The notes beneath the pieces are model-generated. The model had not been told where the DNA came from. It ran no database searches and worked only from the letters and a program-made list of their open reading frames with translations. A program made the translations under genes and the position numbers. From the NCBI RefSeq assembly GCF_000092845.1, contig NC_014150.1, forward strand, positions 2,541,510 through 2,605,509: 64,000 nucleotides of DNA, in the 5' to 3' direction. The stretch comes from Brachyspira murdochii DSM 12563 (lineage in GTDB: Bacteria > Spirochaetota > Brachyspiria > Brachyspirales > Brachyspiraceae). Below are positions 1-10,270 of this stretch, one piece after another (position 1 is the stretch's first letter; the number at the start of each line of letters is the position of its first letter).

Positions 1-786
1 AGTTGAACCTAAAAGCGATATTAAAAGAGGTTTTTCTTCTATACCAAAACTTTTTAATGACACTGTTTTAAAATGATTAGTTAAAGTTTTGTATGCATAA
101 GAGTATTCAGCAGTATAATTTGCCGTTGTACTATAAAATATATTTGAAAACTTATTTTTTATCTCTTTTATAATTATACTTTCTGAAACGGATTCTATAG
201 TCATAATCTCTTTTGGAGAAAATCTTATAATCTCTTCTATAAGTTCATTAATAATTTCTTTTACAGCTTCATTTTGATTTTCTAAATTAGAGTTTATTTC
301 TGAAGCGTAAAGCTCGCCTGTAGAAATATCGCATATAGATAAAGCTGCATTTTTTTCGCTTTTTGAAACTATTATAGAGGCTAGATAATTATTGCTTTTT
401 GATTCTAAATATTTATTTTCTGAAATAGTACCCGGTGTTATAACCTGAGTAACTTCTCTTTTTACAATACCTTTTGCTGTTTTTGGGTCTTCCATTTGAT
501 CGCATATAGCAATTTTCATTCCAGATTTAACTAACTTTGATAAATAGTTATCTATTGCATGATAAGGAACTCCAGCCATAGGTACATTAGCTCTTTTGGT
601 GAGGGTAAGTCCTAATATATCTGACACTACTTTTGCATCATCAAAAAATACTTCATAAAAATCACCCATTCTAAAAAGTAGTATGCTGTCATTATATTTA
701 TCTTTAATTTCTTTATACTGCCTCATCATAGGGGTGAGTTTTTGAGTTTCTTCTTTATTATCGCTTCCAAAAAATGTTTCCTGCAT
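1..786 (-). CDS. mutS: DNA mismatch repair protein MutS, N-terminal part (cut by window edge)
   Basis: Recognises mismatched DNA at the start of methyl-independent mismatch repair. The visible 262 residues start MQETFFG and hold MutS domain I with the mismatch-binding Phe-x-Glu motif in MGDFYEVFFDDA, followed by LTKRANVPMAGVPYHA and the ICDQMEDP and VITPGTIS stretches typical of the family, then part of the connector domain. The reading frame stays open to base 1, so the ATPase domain lies outside the window. Family assignment is by motif recognition and is secure. Confidence 0.95.
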   Translation of the reverse strand, partial: MQETFFGSDNKEETQKLTPMMRQYKEIKDKYNDSILLFRMGDFYEVFFDDAKVVSDILGLTLTKRANVPMAGVPYHAIDNYLSKLVKSGMKIAICDQMEDPKTAKGIVKREVTQVITPGTISENKYLESKSNNYLASIIVSKSEKNAALSICDISTGELYASEINSNLENQNEAVKEIINELIEEIIRFSPKEIMTIESVSESIIIKEIKNKFSNIFYSTTANYTAEYSYAYKTLTNHFKTVSLKSFGIEEKPLLISLLGST

Positions 787-932
787 TATATTTATCCGTT
801 TATAATTTTTTAATTAGTATAATATATTTTTATTCTTTAATCAAATTTGAATCAAACTATGATTAAAAAATATGAAATTAAAAGATTATAGGCATTAATA
901 AATTGGGTTTTGAAACAAGTATAATGTAGATT

Positions 933-1766
933 TTATAAATATGAATATGCTTTTATATAATTGGCTAATAAAAGAGAAATAATAAATGATAATAATATTA
1001 TTATAGAAATTATAATAAACATTTGGATTTTAAATGTAAAGAAAATAGTTATTACAATAAAAGATATTATTAATGAAAAAATCAAAGATATTATATAAGC
1101 AATATTTACAAATATAAATCTGCTCCAAGGATTCATAAACTTAGATGACATTATATTAAAAACTGATAGTATAGCTGATGACAATAAAGAGTTTGATATA
1201 CTTAATAAAATAATAATGTATTTAGCTTCATAAAATAAATATAATGATATAAAAGCCGATGTATAGAGAAATGATATTAATAATATATTTGAAATAGATT
1301 TAATACTAAAAAAGCGTTTATCTCCATTTATAAAAATTTTTTCTAATATGAAATATACTGTATTAGCTAGTATTATAGAAATAAAATTCATAATAGGAAG
1401 AAGTGCGTATATATAATTAAATACTACTGATTTATTAAAAACATTTTTTGTAATTAAAATATATAAAATTAATGATATAACAAAACCAATAAAAGAAAAT
1501 AGAGTTTTATTTTTAATTTCTTTCTTGTAATTTTTAAAAATATTAGTATAAACTGTACGGGAATTGATAAACATGAATACTGAAAATAAACTAAATAAAT
1601 ATACGGCATTAAATATTATATTTATATTGAGTAATGCTGTTAAATTTATTAAAGCTGATATTAAAGAGATTATTAAATTAACTCTTCCTTTGTATTTATA
1701 TATTGGAGATGCATATTTGTTCATAATATTATTATATACTTTTTTAAAAGTAAAAATTTTCAGCAT
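933..1766 (-). CDS. hypothetical polytopic membrane protein
   Basis: A 277-residue protein made mostly of Ile, Leu, Phe and Ser, with about eight hydrophobic stretches separated by short Lys/Asn-rich loops. The first 30 residues are cytoplasmic-looking and basic, and a second possible start (MNKYASPIY) lies 14 codons in. No catalytic motif or family could be recognised. It shares its direction with the ankyrin gene upstream, 31 bases away, so the two may be co-transcribed. An inner-membrane location is inferred from composition only. Confidence 0.6.
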   Translation of the reverse strand: MLKIFTFKKVYNNIMNKYASPIYKYKGRVNLIISLISALINLTALLNINIIFNAVYLFSLFSVFMFINSRTVYTNIFKNYKKEIKNKTLFSFIGFVISLILYILITKNVFNKSVVFNYIYALLPIMNFISIILANTVYFILEKIFINGDKRFFSIKSISNILLISFLYTSAFISLYLFYEAKYIIILLSISNSLLSSAILSVFNIMSSKFMNPWSRFIFVNIAYIISLIFSLIISFIVITIFFTFKIQMFIIISIIILLSFIISLLLANYIKAYSYL

Positions 1767-1797
1767 ATATAATTTTAAGCTGCATAATAAAAATCAA

Positions 1798-2685
1798 TTA
1801 TCTGAAAAAACCAGCTATATTTTCAATAAATCCTGATATTGCATAGAATATAAAAGATGGTATAGCAACTATAATTATAAGTAGAAGTATAAAAATAGGG
1901 TATAATATATCATTAAATATTTTACTAAAAATTAATTTTATATTATATGTAAATCCTCCTTGATATGCTTTTTTTCCATTATTATTTTTTATGTTTTTAT
2001 CTGCATTATTTTCCATCAAAAGGGATATAACTTTTTTTTCCATATCAATATTTCTATATCTATTATTTTTTTTATATGAAATTTTATGAAGTGCAGTATC
2101 TCCGTCATTATTTTGTAAATTAATATTTACTGCGTTTTTTATAAGCATTTCAATAATATCATATTCTTCTGTTCCTATATTATCTCTAGAAAGTATATGG
2201 TGAAGTATACCATTTCCGTCATTATCTTGTATATTAATATTTGTTGCTCCTAGATTTATAAGTGTTTCAATTTTATATTTACTATCTGGAACTCCTATAA
2301 TTTCACTTGTAGAGAATTTAGGTTTACGATGTGAGTCGTAGGACTTACTTACATCAAGTATAAGGCTTTTTCCTGCTTCATTTTTCTCGTTAATATTCAT
2401 TCCATTATCTAATAAAACTTTTACGAAATTAGAGAAATTATTAGTGCTTAAATTAGGTATATAGTCATACCACTCATAGCTACTATTCGTTATAGAGTAG
2501 GTTATATATTCTTTATTGTTTTCCATATTTTCAATTACATATTTAAACTCATCAAGATTTTCAGAATATACTGATTGTGCTAATGCTGATTCTTTATTTG
2601 TTGCCGCTAATTTCTTAAAATCTTCACTCACTTGAGCATAAGAAATGCACGAACTGATAATAAATATAATAATGACTTTCATCAT
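1798..2685 (-). CDS. secreted/membrane ankyrin-repeat protein
   Basis: About 295 residues. The open frame extends further upstream, but the ATG at 2685 (or 2682) follows AAGAG at a good distance and opens a signal peptide (MMKVIIIFIISSCISYA then QVSED), so I use that start. The middle holds at least three ankyrin-type helices with the loops INEKNEAGKSLILDV, INIQDNDGNGILHHIL and INLQNNDGDTALHKI. The C-terminus has one long hydrophobic helix (ILYPIFILLLIIIVAIP). Ankyrin repeats mediate protein contacts. Export and C-terminal anchoring would place the repeats in the periplasm; the partner is unknown. Confidence 0.75.
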   Translation of the reverse strand: MMKVIIIFIISSCISYAQVSEDFKKLAATNKESALAQSVYSENLDEFKYVIENMENNKEYITYSITNSSYEWYDYIPNLSTNNFSNFVKVLLDNGMNINEKNEAGKSLILDVSKSYDSHRKPKFSTSEIIGVPDSKYKIETLINLGATNINIQDNDGNGILHHILSRDNIGTEEYDIIEMLIKNAVNINLQNNDGDTALHKISYKKNNRYRNIDMEKKVISLLMENNADKNIKNNNGKKAYQGGFTYNIKLIFSKIFNDILYPIFILLLIIIVAIPSFIFYAISGFIENIAGFFR

Positions 2686-2809
2686 AAATCTCTTTTTAAT
2701 TGCATATTTTTCGTAATTATACGTCATATAGGTATGCTTGTCAAATATATGTTTCATAAATTGAATTTTAGAAAATAATTTTTTTATATATTAATTATAA
2801 TAATAAACT

Positions 2810-3268
2810 TTATTTATCTATTTTCGGCGATACATATATATTATTTTTTTTCAATTTAAAAGCAAATGTAATTATAACTATTGCTAAAACTATAAATATA
2901 AAAGCCAAAATTAATGTATATTTATTAGGTTCATTTATAATAGTTTGCGATTTAGTATCATAAAATATTTCTGTTTTTGAATTAATTGATAAATTATTAT
3001 TATTATCTTCTAAATATGAATTGGTAATTATGATATTTTTTCCTTCATATAAAAAACTGTAAACTACATTTGCAAATTTTCTTTTTTTAATAGTGCCGTA
3101 TTCATAGTGATTTATACTTTCTATATTGGCATCAATTTTTATTATACTGCTGTTATTATTATAAAATCTTATATTAAGAAATATAATTATAAATGCTGCA
3201 AATATAAACATTAATCCTATAAAAAAAAGAGTTATTTTATATTTTATTATTTTGTATTTATTATTCAT
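2810..3268 (-). CDS. small membrane protein, DUF3592-like topology
   Basis: 152 residues with one hydrophobic helix near the N-terminus (ITLFFIGLMFIFAAFIIIF), a roughly 80-residue extracytoplasmic beta-rich part, and a second helix near the C-terminus. The middle contains the pattern VVYSFLYEGKNI ... TEIFYDTKSQT, which resembles the Y-x-V-x-G and V-x-YDP signatures of DUF3592 proteins. The function of that family is unknown. Assignment is by pattern only. Confidence 0.55.
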   Translation of the reverse strand: MNNKYKIIKYKITLFFIGLMFIFAAFIIIFLNIRFYNNNSSIIKIDANIESINHYEYGTIKKRKFANVVYSFLYEGKNIIITNSYLEDNNNNLSINSKTEIFYDTKSQTIINEPNKYTLILAFIFIVLAIVIITFAFKLKKNNIYVSPKIDK

Positions 3269-3406
3269 AATAATATATAATAATATATTTTAGTTTTTAA
3301 ATAAACTATCATTAAGTAAAAAATGATAATTAATTAATTGATTTTTTATATTCTATAGTATAGTATTTTCTATATTGTAAAATAATTAAATAAAAGGATT
3401 AGTTTC

Positions 3407-5011
3407 ATGAAAAAGATTTTTTGTTTATCTTTATTATTAATTGGATTTATATTTGCTTCATGTTCTTCTTCCAATAATAATGACAATGAAGGATTATTTA
3501 TCAATGTAGGACCTGAACCAAAAACAATAGACCCAATTTTAAATATAGCAGCAGATGCTTCAGTTTATATAGTTCATGCTTTTGAAGGGCTTGCTTCTAA
3601 AGATAAAAATGGTTTAATAACTGCAGGTGCGGCAGAAAGATGGGATATAAGCGATGATGGACTTACATATGTATTTCATTTAAGAACTAACGGCAAATGG
3701 TCTGACGGTACACCATTAACTGCAAATGACTTTGTATATTCTTGGCAAAGGGCAGTTGATCCTAAAACGGCAAGCGAATACAGTTATCAGTTTGAGCCTG
3801 TAAAAAATGCTATGTCCATTAATGCTGGAAAAATGGAATTGAATACTTTAGGAATAAAAGCTATTGATGATTATACTTTAGAAGTAACATTAGAAAAACC
3901 TACTGCTTATTTCTTGGAATTAACTGCTTTTCCTACATTCTATCCAGTAAAAAAAGATATAATAGAACAATACGGTGAAAGTTGGACTATGAAGCCTGAA
4001 ACTTATATAGGAAATGGTCCTTATGTAATGATAGAGAGAAACATTGATAATAACATAGTAATGACAAAAAATACTAATTATTGGAATTATTCTTCTTTAG
4101 TTCCTGAAAAAATTACTTTTGTACTTATGGATAATGCCGCAGCTTCTGTTGCAGGTATTAAAGAAGGTTCTTTGCATTTTTCTGACAGAGTGCCTGCTCA
4201 GGATATTGATACTTTGAGAGCCGAAGGGCTTTTGCAGTTAGTAAACCGTTTGGGAACATACTATTATGCTGTTAATCATACTAATGATGTTTTAAAAGAT
4301 GACAGAGTGAGAAAGGCATTATCACTTGCTATAGACAGAAACTATATAGTTGACAATATAGTTAAAGCTGGTACTCCTGCAGGAGCTTTTGTACCTTATG
4401 GGGCCCCTGATGTTAATGGCGATTTTAGAGAGGTAGGCGGTGATTATATAAGTGTAAAAGCTGAAGACTATCAAAAAAATGTAGAAGAGGCTAAAAGATT
4501 AATGGCAGAAGCAGGATATGCTAATGGAGAAGGTTTTCCAGTACTTCAGTTTTTAGTAGATTCTAACAGAGAGATTCCGACCTTTGAAGCAGTACAGCAA
4601 ATGTGGAAAGAGCATTTAGGTGTTGACAGTACCATAAGTCAGCAGGAATGGGCCGTATTTTTGCAGACTTTATATACAGATAAAAATTATCAAATAGGAA
4701 GAAGCGGCTGGACAGCAGATTATAATGATCCTATGACATTTTTAGGAATGTTTTTAAGCTACAGTCCCCAAAACCATGCATTATTTACAAATAAGGAATA
4801 TGACAGTCTTCTTCAAACTGCCATGAATACAATAGATCAAACTGTCAGAATGGATGCTATGCATAAGGCTGAAAAAATATTTATGGATAATGATGTTATA
4901 ATACCTTTATATTTTTATGCTACTCCTACATTGATAAGCCCTAAATTAAAGGATATTGTTTTTGACAGCTTAGCTATGCATAAGTTTTTCTATGCTTATA
5001 TAGAAAAATAA
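3407..5011 (+). CDS. oppA: oligopeptide ABC transporter substrate-binding lipoprotein (OppA family)
   Basis: 534 residues, close to the usual family length. The N-terminus is a lipoprotein signal with lipobox FASC, so Cys19 is lipidated. The mature protein carries SBP_bac_5 hallmarks: GPEPKTIDPIL, AFEGLASKDKNG, AERWDISDDGLTYVFHLR, WSDGTPLTANDFVYSW and the RKALSLAIDR block. It binds peptides and hands them to an Opp-type permease. No permease gene is adjacent, so it is a lone binding protein here. A strong SD-like AAAAGGA precedes the ATG, and a perfect 12-bp hairpin follows the stop. Confidence 0.92.
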   Translation: MKKIFCLSLLLIGFIFASCSSSNNNDNEGLFINVGPEPKTIDPILNIAADASVYIVHAFEGLASKDKNGLITAGAAERWDISDDGLTYVFHLRTNGKWSDGTPLTANDFVYSWQRAVDPKTASEYSYQFEPVKNAMSINAGKMELNTLGIKAIDDYTLEVTLEKPTAYFLELTAFPTFYPVKKDIIEQYGESWTMKPETYIGNGPYVMIERNIDNNIVMTKNTNYWNYSSLVPEKITFVLMDNAAASVAGIKEGSLHFSDRVPAQDIDTLRAEGLLQLVNRLGTYYYAVNHTNDVLKDDRVRKALSLAIDRNYIVDNIVKAGTPAGAFVPYGAPDVNGDFREVGGDYISVKAEDYQKNVEEAKRLMAEAGYANGEGFPVLQFLVDSNREIPTFEAVQQMWKEHLGVDSTISQQEWAVFLQTLYTDKNYQIGRSGWTADYNDPMTFLGMFLSYSPQNHALFTNKEYDSLLQTAMNTIDQTVRMDAMHKAEKIFMDNDVIIPLYFYATPTLISPKLKDIVFDSLAMHKFFYAYIEK

Positions 5012-5036
5012 TTTTTATTTTATAAAAATTTATAAA

Positions 5037-5074
5037 AATAACTGCAGTAGTACAAAATTACAACTGCAGTTATT
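5037..5074 (+). terminator. hairpin terminator after oppA
   Basis: AATAACTGCAGT and ACTGCAGTTATT form a perfect 12-bp stem with a 14-nt loop, 25 bases after the oppA stop. The following tract is only weakly T-rich, so it may also act as a stability hairpin. Confidence 0.65.
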
Positions 5075-5186
5075 TAATAAAATTTACTTGACTTAATACT
5101 TTCTTTTAAGAATTTATTATCTAAAATAAAATTATAATATAATTTTTTTAGTATTAACTACGAAACTAATAATGGAGTAATTTAAT

Positions 5187-5681
5187 ATGTATGTAGAAAA
5201 TGTTCACATAAAGAATTTTACTGTATTCAGAGATTGTAGAATAAATTTTTTTAATGGAATATGTCAATAACATAATTGTTTTTATTGAAGTAAAAAATTA
5301 TAATAAAAAATATTTGGAACTTGAAACAGAAGAAGAAAAAATAATTTCTTTTCAAAATTTGCGTATAAAAAACAAGAAGATGGATATTCTTATACTTATG
5401 ATTGTATACAAAAAGCAAGAGATACATTTATAAGAGAATATTCATCAAATAGATTAGGATTAAATATACATTATTATGTTATTGTTTCTATGCCTAACAA
5501 TATTCCAAAGTTTATATTAAGAAATATGCGTAAAGATTTGGAGCGTAACTTACCTATTTTTTCAAATATCGATAGATCATTATATATTAATCAGTTTATA
5601 CACACTTCCAACGTTTTAACAGAATATTCTTGGAATAATTATATAAAAAACATATTGGGTATTGAAGTTAATTTTTATTAG
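5187..5681 (+). pseudogene. decayed gene: SMC/RecF-like N-terminus plus unknown C-terminal part
   Basis: The first frame starts MYVENVHIKNFTVFRD, the typical opening of AAA/SMC-type ATPases, but stops after 27 codons. Another frame continues with VFIEVKNYNKKYLELE. Near 5365 the reading shifts again to KQEDGYSYTYDCIQKAR and runs through MPNNIPKFILRNMRKDL to a stop at 5681. The pieces join only if one stop and at least one frameshift are removed and the ATP-binding motifs have been deleted, so this looks like a gene remnant. SD AATGGAG lies upstream of the first ATG. Confidence 0.55.
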
Positions 5682-5798
5682 AAAATATTATTTGAAATTA
5701 ACATAATAATAAAATTCGCTTGATTTAATAATAATTTATGATAATGTTATAGCGATTTTATTATATTTTAATAAAAAAAATAAAAATTAGAGGATTAT

Positions 5799-7415
5799 AT
5801 GAACACTAAATACATATTTGTAACAGGCGGTGTTGTATCTGGTTTAGGCAAGGGTATAACAGCAGCTTCACTAGGAAGACTTTTAAAGGCTAGAGGATTA
5901 AGCGTAACTATACAGAAATTTGACCCTTATATAAATGTAGATCCAGGTACTATGAGTCCTTTTCAGCATGGTGAAGTTTTTGTTACTGATGACGGAGCGG
6001 AAACTGATTTGGATATAGGGCATTATGAGAGATTTATAGACGAGAACTTAAATAAATACAGCAATGTTACTACTGGTAAAATATATCAGCATGTTATAAA
6101 TATGGAAAGAGAAGGTAAATACTTAGGAGAAACTGTTCAGGTTATACCTCATATTACTAATGAAATAAAAAGAAGAATATACAGAGAAAATGATACTAAA
6201 AAAACGGATATAGTGATTACTGAAATAGGAGGAACTATTGGAGATATAGAGTCTCTTCCTTATATAGAAGCTATAAGACAGGTGAAAACACAGTTAGGTC
6301 AGGATAATGTACTTTATATACATGTAACTTTAATACCTTTTATAAAATCTTCAGAGGAAATCAAAACAAAACCTACTCAGCATAGTGTTAAAGAACTTAT
6401 GCAAAGCGGTATCATACCTGATATTGTAGTTTGCAGAACTAGTCAGCATTTGCAGGAGTCGCATAAAAAAAAGATAGCATTATTCTGTAATGTACCTAAA
6501 GATAATGTGTTTGAAAACTTTGATGAGCCTAATATATACGGAGTGCCTTTAATGCTTGAAGCTCAGGGACTTTCTGATGTGGTATGCAGACATTTTAAAT
6601 TAGAAACTGCTAAAATAGATTTAACTAATTGGACTGATTTGGTATGTAAGCAGAAAAATATAGCTATACAGAATGATAAAGTGAAGATTGCTATAGTAGG
6701 AAAATATGTTTCTATGAAAGATGCTTATATTTCTTTAACAGAGGCATTAAATCATGGCGGAATATACAATGATGTTAATGTTGATATAGATTGGATATCT
6801 GCTGAGGATTTAGAAGATATTGAAGATATATCAAAATATTTTCAAGGTGTTCATGGACTTATTATACCGGGAGGATTTGGCGAGAGAGGACTTGAAGGTA
6901 AAATAGAAGCTATTAAATATGCTAGAGAAAACAAAATACCTTATTTCGGAATATGCTTGGGTATGCAGCTTATGAGTGTAGAGTTTGCAAGAAATGTACT
7001 ACAACTTGAAGATGCTAATACTATAGAAGTTAATGAAAATGTTAAAAATCCTATTATTACGCTTATGGAAGAGCAGAAAAAAAATATATTAAAAGGCGGT
7101 ACAATGCGTCTTGGTGCTTTTGACTGTGATATAAAAGAAGGAAGTTTGGCACATAAATTATATGGAAAAACTACTATAAGTGAAAGACATAGACATAGAT
7201 ATGAGTTTAATAATGCATATACTGATAAAATGGAGAAAGCAGGATTTATTATCACAGGAAAATTAAAAAATGGTAATCTGGTTGAAATAGCAGAAGTAAA
7301 GGATCATCCTTATATGATAGGTGTTCAGTTCCACCCAGAATTAAAATCTAGGATTACCAATCCGCATCCTTTGTTTGTAGGATTTATAGAGGCAGCTAAA
7401 AAATTTAGAAAGTAA
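5799..7415 (+). CDS. pyrG: CTP synthase
   Basis: Makes CTP from UTP, ATP and glutamine in the cytoplasm. 538 residues, the standard length. The N-terminal synthetase domain opens with [21 protein letters not shown] (P-loop) and contains the [24 protein letters not shown] block. The C-terminal class I amidotransferase domain has IPGGFGERG, the nucleophile elbow FGICLGMQ (Cys near residue 385) and the GVQFHPE triad segment. The SD is AGAGGA, 6 bases before the ATG. A hairpin terminator follows, so it is probably a single-gene unit. Confidence 0.98.
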   Translation: MNTKYIFVTGGVVSGLGKGITAASLGRLLKARGLSVTIQKFDPYINVDPGTMSPFQHGEVFVTDDGAETDLDIGHYERFIDENLNKYSNVTTGKIYQHVINMEREGKYLGETVQVIPHITNEIKRRIYRENDTKKTDIVITEIGGTIGDIESLPYIEAIRQVKTQLGQDNVLYIHVTLIPFIKSSEEIKTKPTQHSVKELMQSGIIPDIVVCRTSQHLQESHKKKIALFCNVPKDNVFENFDEPNIYGVPLMLEAQGLSDVVCRHFKLETAKIDLTNWTDLVCKQKNIAIQNDKVKIAIVGKYVSMKDAYISLTEALNHGGIYNDVNVDIDWISAEDLEDIEDISKYFQGVHGLIIPGGFGERGLEGKIEAIKYARENKIPYFGICLGMQLMSVEFARNVLQLEDANTIEVNENVKNPIITLMEEQKKNILKGGTMRLGAFDCDIKEGSLAHKLYGKTTISERHRHRYEFNNAYTDKMEKAGFIITGKLKNGNLVEIAEVKDHPYMIGVQFHPELKSRITNPHPLFVGFIEAAKKFRK

Positions 7416-7436
7416 AAATTAATATTTTTATAAATA

Positions 7437-7468
7437 GGCATGCTTACAAATTAGCATGCCGTTTTTTA
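7437..7468 (+). terminator. rho-independent terminator of pyrG
   Basis: GGCATGCT / AGCATGCC, an 8-bp stem with an 8-nt loop, followed by GTTTTTTA. It lies 21 bases after the pyrG stop. Confidence 0.85.
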
Positions 7469-7559
7469 TATATATTTTGTTGAAAATGAATTTTTGAAAT
7501 TTAAAATATTTACTTGTATTTAAGAGTTCTTTATATAAATTTTTAGTTATATGTTAATA

Positions 7560-8078
7560 TCATTTAAAATCTTTATAGAGCATACTTGGCTGAACATCGG
7601 TATTATTTTGATATTTACTGCTAGTATATTCTTCATATTCTCCGTCTATAGTGTGATAATAAAGCTGGGCTATCTCTACATTAGGATATATGATAATAGG
7701 TTTTATGCAAAATATTTCCAAAGTCCAATATCCTGCAAAACCTACATCTCCGAAACCAGCTGTAATATGAATAAATATTCCAAGTCTTCCTATAGATGAA
7801 CGTCCTTCTATCATAGGTACATAGTTTTTTGTATTTGTATATTCAAAAGTGCGTCCGAGATATAATTCATTAGGCTTTAATTCATATCCGCTTTCTGGTA
7901 TTATTATTTCTTCTGCCTCATTGGGTTTTTTCATATCAAGAACTTTGTCTTTATATACTAAAAGTTTATTATGAAGTCTTACATTATAGCTGTTTGAATT
8001 TAATTGTTTTCTATTAAATGGTTCTATTATTATATCTTTACCTATATTTTTTTCTATTTGAAGCCCAGACAAAATCAT
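7560..8078 (-). CDS. dcd: dCTP deaminase (Dcd/DUT family)
   Basis: 172 residues, the usual trimeric Dcd length. Key family blocks are visible: SYNVRLHNKLLVY, the ELYLGRTFEY strand, EGRSSIGRLGIF, the HITAGFGDVGFAGYWTLEI block with the catalytic Glu, and IAQLYYH. It deaminates dCTP to dUTP (or dUMP in the bifunctional form) for thymidylate synthesis. It converges on pyrG and diverges from pgi. The choice between mono- and bifunctional activity cannot be made by eye. Confidence 0.9.
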   Translation of the reverse strand: MILSGLQIEKNIGKDIIIEPFNRKQLNSNSYNVRLHNKLLVYKDKVLDMKKPNEAEEIIIPESGYELKPNELYLGRTFEYTNTKNYVPMIEGRSSIGRLGIFIHITAGFGDVGFAGYWTLEIFCIKPIIIYPNVEIAQLYYHTIDGEYEEYTSSKYQNNTDVQPSMLYKDFK

Positions 8079-8189
8079 CTATCTTTATCCTATATACAGT
8101 ATTTTATTTTAGAAATTATAATTATTTTCTTTATTTTTCGGTATTATTATAGTATAATTTACTCACTAAAATAAAACTATGGAGTTATT

Positions 8190-9521
8190 ATGATATCTAT
8201 AAATTATAAAAATGTGTTGTCTTTTTTAAGAGAACATGAATTGGAATATTTATCTGACTTTGCAAAATATGCTAATGAACTTTTAGAAAATAAAAAGGGT
8301 GCTGGTAATGATTTTTTAGGCTGGGTTGATTTACCTGCAGAAGCTTTAAAAATGGTTAGTGAAATCGATAACTTGGCTAAAGAAATAAGAGAGAATGCTG
8401 AAGTATTGGTTTCAGTTGGTATAGGAGGTTCTTATTTGGGAGGTAAAGCTGTAATCGAATCATTTTTAAATCCTTTTGCTCAGGCTAAAAAAGGTAATAC
8501 TCAGGTGGTATATGCTGGTCATAATATGAACGGTGAATATTTTAAGCATTTACTCGATTATTTGGAAGGCAAAGATTTTTATATCAATGTAATATCTAAA
8601 AGCGGTACTACAACTGAACCTGCTATAGCTTTTAGAATGCTTAAAGAATATGCTGAAAAAAGATACGGAAAAGAAGGAGCTTCTAAAAGAATAATAGCTA
8701 CTACAGATAAGGCTAAAGGAGCTTTAAAAACATTATCCAATGAAAATAAATACAGAACTTTTGTTATACCTGATGATGTAGGCGGAAGATATTCTGTACT
8801 TACTCCAGTAGGACTTATACCTATTGCCGTTGCTGGTATAAATATAGAAGAGTTTGTTAAAGGTTTTGATGCTATGGCTAAATTAACTAAAGAAATGGAT
8901 TATAAGAAAAATCCTTCTATGTTATATGCTATGCTTAGAAATGCACTTTATACTAAAGGATACAGTACAGAAATAATGGTTAATTATATACCTAGAATGC
9001 ATTATATATCAGAATGGTGGAAACAATTGTACGGAGAAAGCGAAGGTAAAGATAAAAAGGGAATATTCCCTGCTTCTGTTGATTTTTCTACTGATTTGCA
9101 TTCTTTGGGTCAGTTTATACAGGACGGTAAAAGAGGATTATTTGAAACTGTTATAAGAGTTGATAAAGAAGATATTGATTTAAAAATACAAAAAGAAGCA
9201 TCAGATTTAGACGGACTTAATTATTTAGACGGAAAATCTTTGCATGAAATAAATAAATCAGCATTAGAAGCTACAGTATTAGCCCATGTTGACGGAGGCG
9301 TACCGAATATAATAGTAGATATTGATAAAATTACTCCTTTCACTATAGGAGAGCTTTTGTATTTCTTTGAAAAAGCATGCGGTATATCAGGTTATATGCT
9401 TGGAGTTAATCCGTTTGACCAACCGGGTGTAGAAGAGTATAAGAAAAACATGTTTGCTATGCTTGGCAAAAAAGGCTATGAAGAGATGGGTAAAACTTTA
9501 AGAGCAAGATTAGAAAAATAA
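8190..9521 (+). CDS. pgi: glucose-6-phosphate isomerase
   Basis: Interconverts glucose-6-phosphate and fructose-6-phosphate in glycolysis. At 443 residues it is the short bacterial form. SIS-fold motifs are clear: SVGIGGSYLGGKAV, VISKSGTTTEPA, the signature DDVGGRYSVLTPVGL, and QLYGESEGKDKKGIFP. The catalytic Lys/His region GVNPFDQPGVEEYKK sits near the C-terminus. It feeds the same hexose phosphate pool as glmS further right. The SD is ATGGAGTT before the ATG, and a strong bidirectional terminator follows. Confidence 0.97.
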   Translation: MISINYKNVLSFLREHELEYLSDFAKYANELLENKKGAGNDFLGWVDLPAEALKMVSEIDNLAKEIRENAEVLVSVGIGGSYLGGKAVIESFLNPFAQAKKGNTQVVYAGHNMNGEYFKHLLDYLEGKDFYINVISKSGTTTEPAIAFRMLKEYAEKRYGKEGASKRIIATTDKAKGALKTLSNENKYRTFVIPDDVGGRYSVLTPVGLIPIAVAGINIEEFVKGFDAMAKLTKEMDYKKNPSMLYAMLRNALYTKGYSTEIMVNYIPRMHYISEWWKQLYGESEGKDKKGIFPASVDFSTDLHSLGQFIQDGKRGLFETVIRVDKEDIDLKIQKEASDLDGLNYLDGKSLHEINKSALEATVLAHVDGGVPNIIVDIDKITPFTIGELLYFFEKACGISGYMLGVNPFDQPGVEEYKKNMFAMLGKKGYEEMGKTLRARLEK

Positions 9522-9540
9522 TAATATTGTATTATAAAAG

Positions 9541-9574
9541 AAAGAGGCTTTAATATATAAAAGCCTCTTTTTTA
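9541..9574. terminator. bidirectional terminator between pgi and the BioD-like gene
   Basis: AAAGAGGCTT / AAGCCTCTTT, a perfect 10-bp stem with a 10-nt loop, A-rich on the left and T-rich on the right. It serves both convergent genes. Confidence 0.88.
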
Positions 9575-9578
9575 TTTG

Positions 9579-10244
9579 TTAAAATAACTCTTTAACAATA
9601 TCAGGGTATTTCACTATTTCTATTTTTTTATTTTCCGGAGTATTATCAAATTCTGTTGTATGTACTTTTATAGGATTTATCTGCCTTCTTATATATTCTA
9701 TGACACTCTCTGAAACGAATACATCTTTTTTTATATTTATGACTATAAAAGGAACTTTGAATCCTCTTGTGTGGAATAATTCTACTTGTTCTAAAGATGT
9801 ATGTATAAGATTGGAATCATACTCTATAACAGGTATTATATGCACTTCATTTTCTTTTTCTATATCAAGTATCAAGTCCATAAAGTTATAGTTTTCTTTT
9901 ATAGGGCAGTAGAGAGATAATGATTCAAAAACCATATAATCATAGATATTTTTATTTTCATCTATCAAGTCAGTAATATCTCTTTCATCAATTTTTGTAT
10001 TAATACTATGCATGGGAGATATATTTCCATTTGCAGCATAAGAAACAAATATTTCTGAAGCTTTTAGATTAGTAGTATTTTTTATATATTCGCAGTCAAA
10101 TAATTTATTGTCTCTTACTTCCATAACAAAAGGTTTGTAATAGCATACTTTCTTATCAAACATTTTTAATGATGATACTATATGAGAGGAAAGATAAGTT
10201 TTTCCTACATGGTTTTTATCAGATATAATACAAAATATTTTCAT
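9579..10244 (-). CDS. BioD-like (dethiobiotin synthetase fold) P-loop protein
   Basis: 221 residues from the ATG at 10244, preceded by AAGGGTG. The P-loop is ISDKNHVGKTYLSSHI, matching the deviant Walker A of BioD and related AAA_26 proteins. CYYKPFVMEV then matches the BioD segment that follows strand 2. True BioD residues for diaminopelargonate binding are not obvious, and there is no other bio gene nearby, so biotin synthesis is possible but not proven. It lies 27 bases before the GH57 stop in the same direction as that gene and could be its operon partner. Confidence 0.6.
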   Translation of the reverse strand: MKIFCIISDKNHVGKTYLSSHIVSSLKMFDKKVCYYKPFVMEVRDNKLFDCEYIKNTTNLKASEIFVSYAANGNISPMHSINTKIDERDITDLIDENKNIYDYMVFESLSLYCPIKENYNFMDLILDIEKENEVHIIPVIEYDSNLIHTSLEQVELFHTRGFKVPFIVINIKKDVFVSESVIEYIRRQINPIKVHTTEFDNTPENKKIEIVKYPDIVKELF

Positions 10245-10270
10245 CAAACACCCTTAAAATTAAATATATT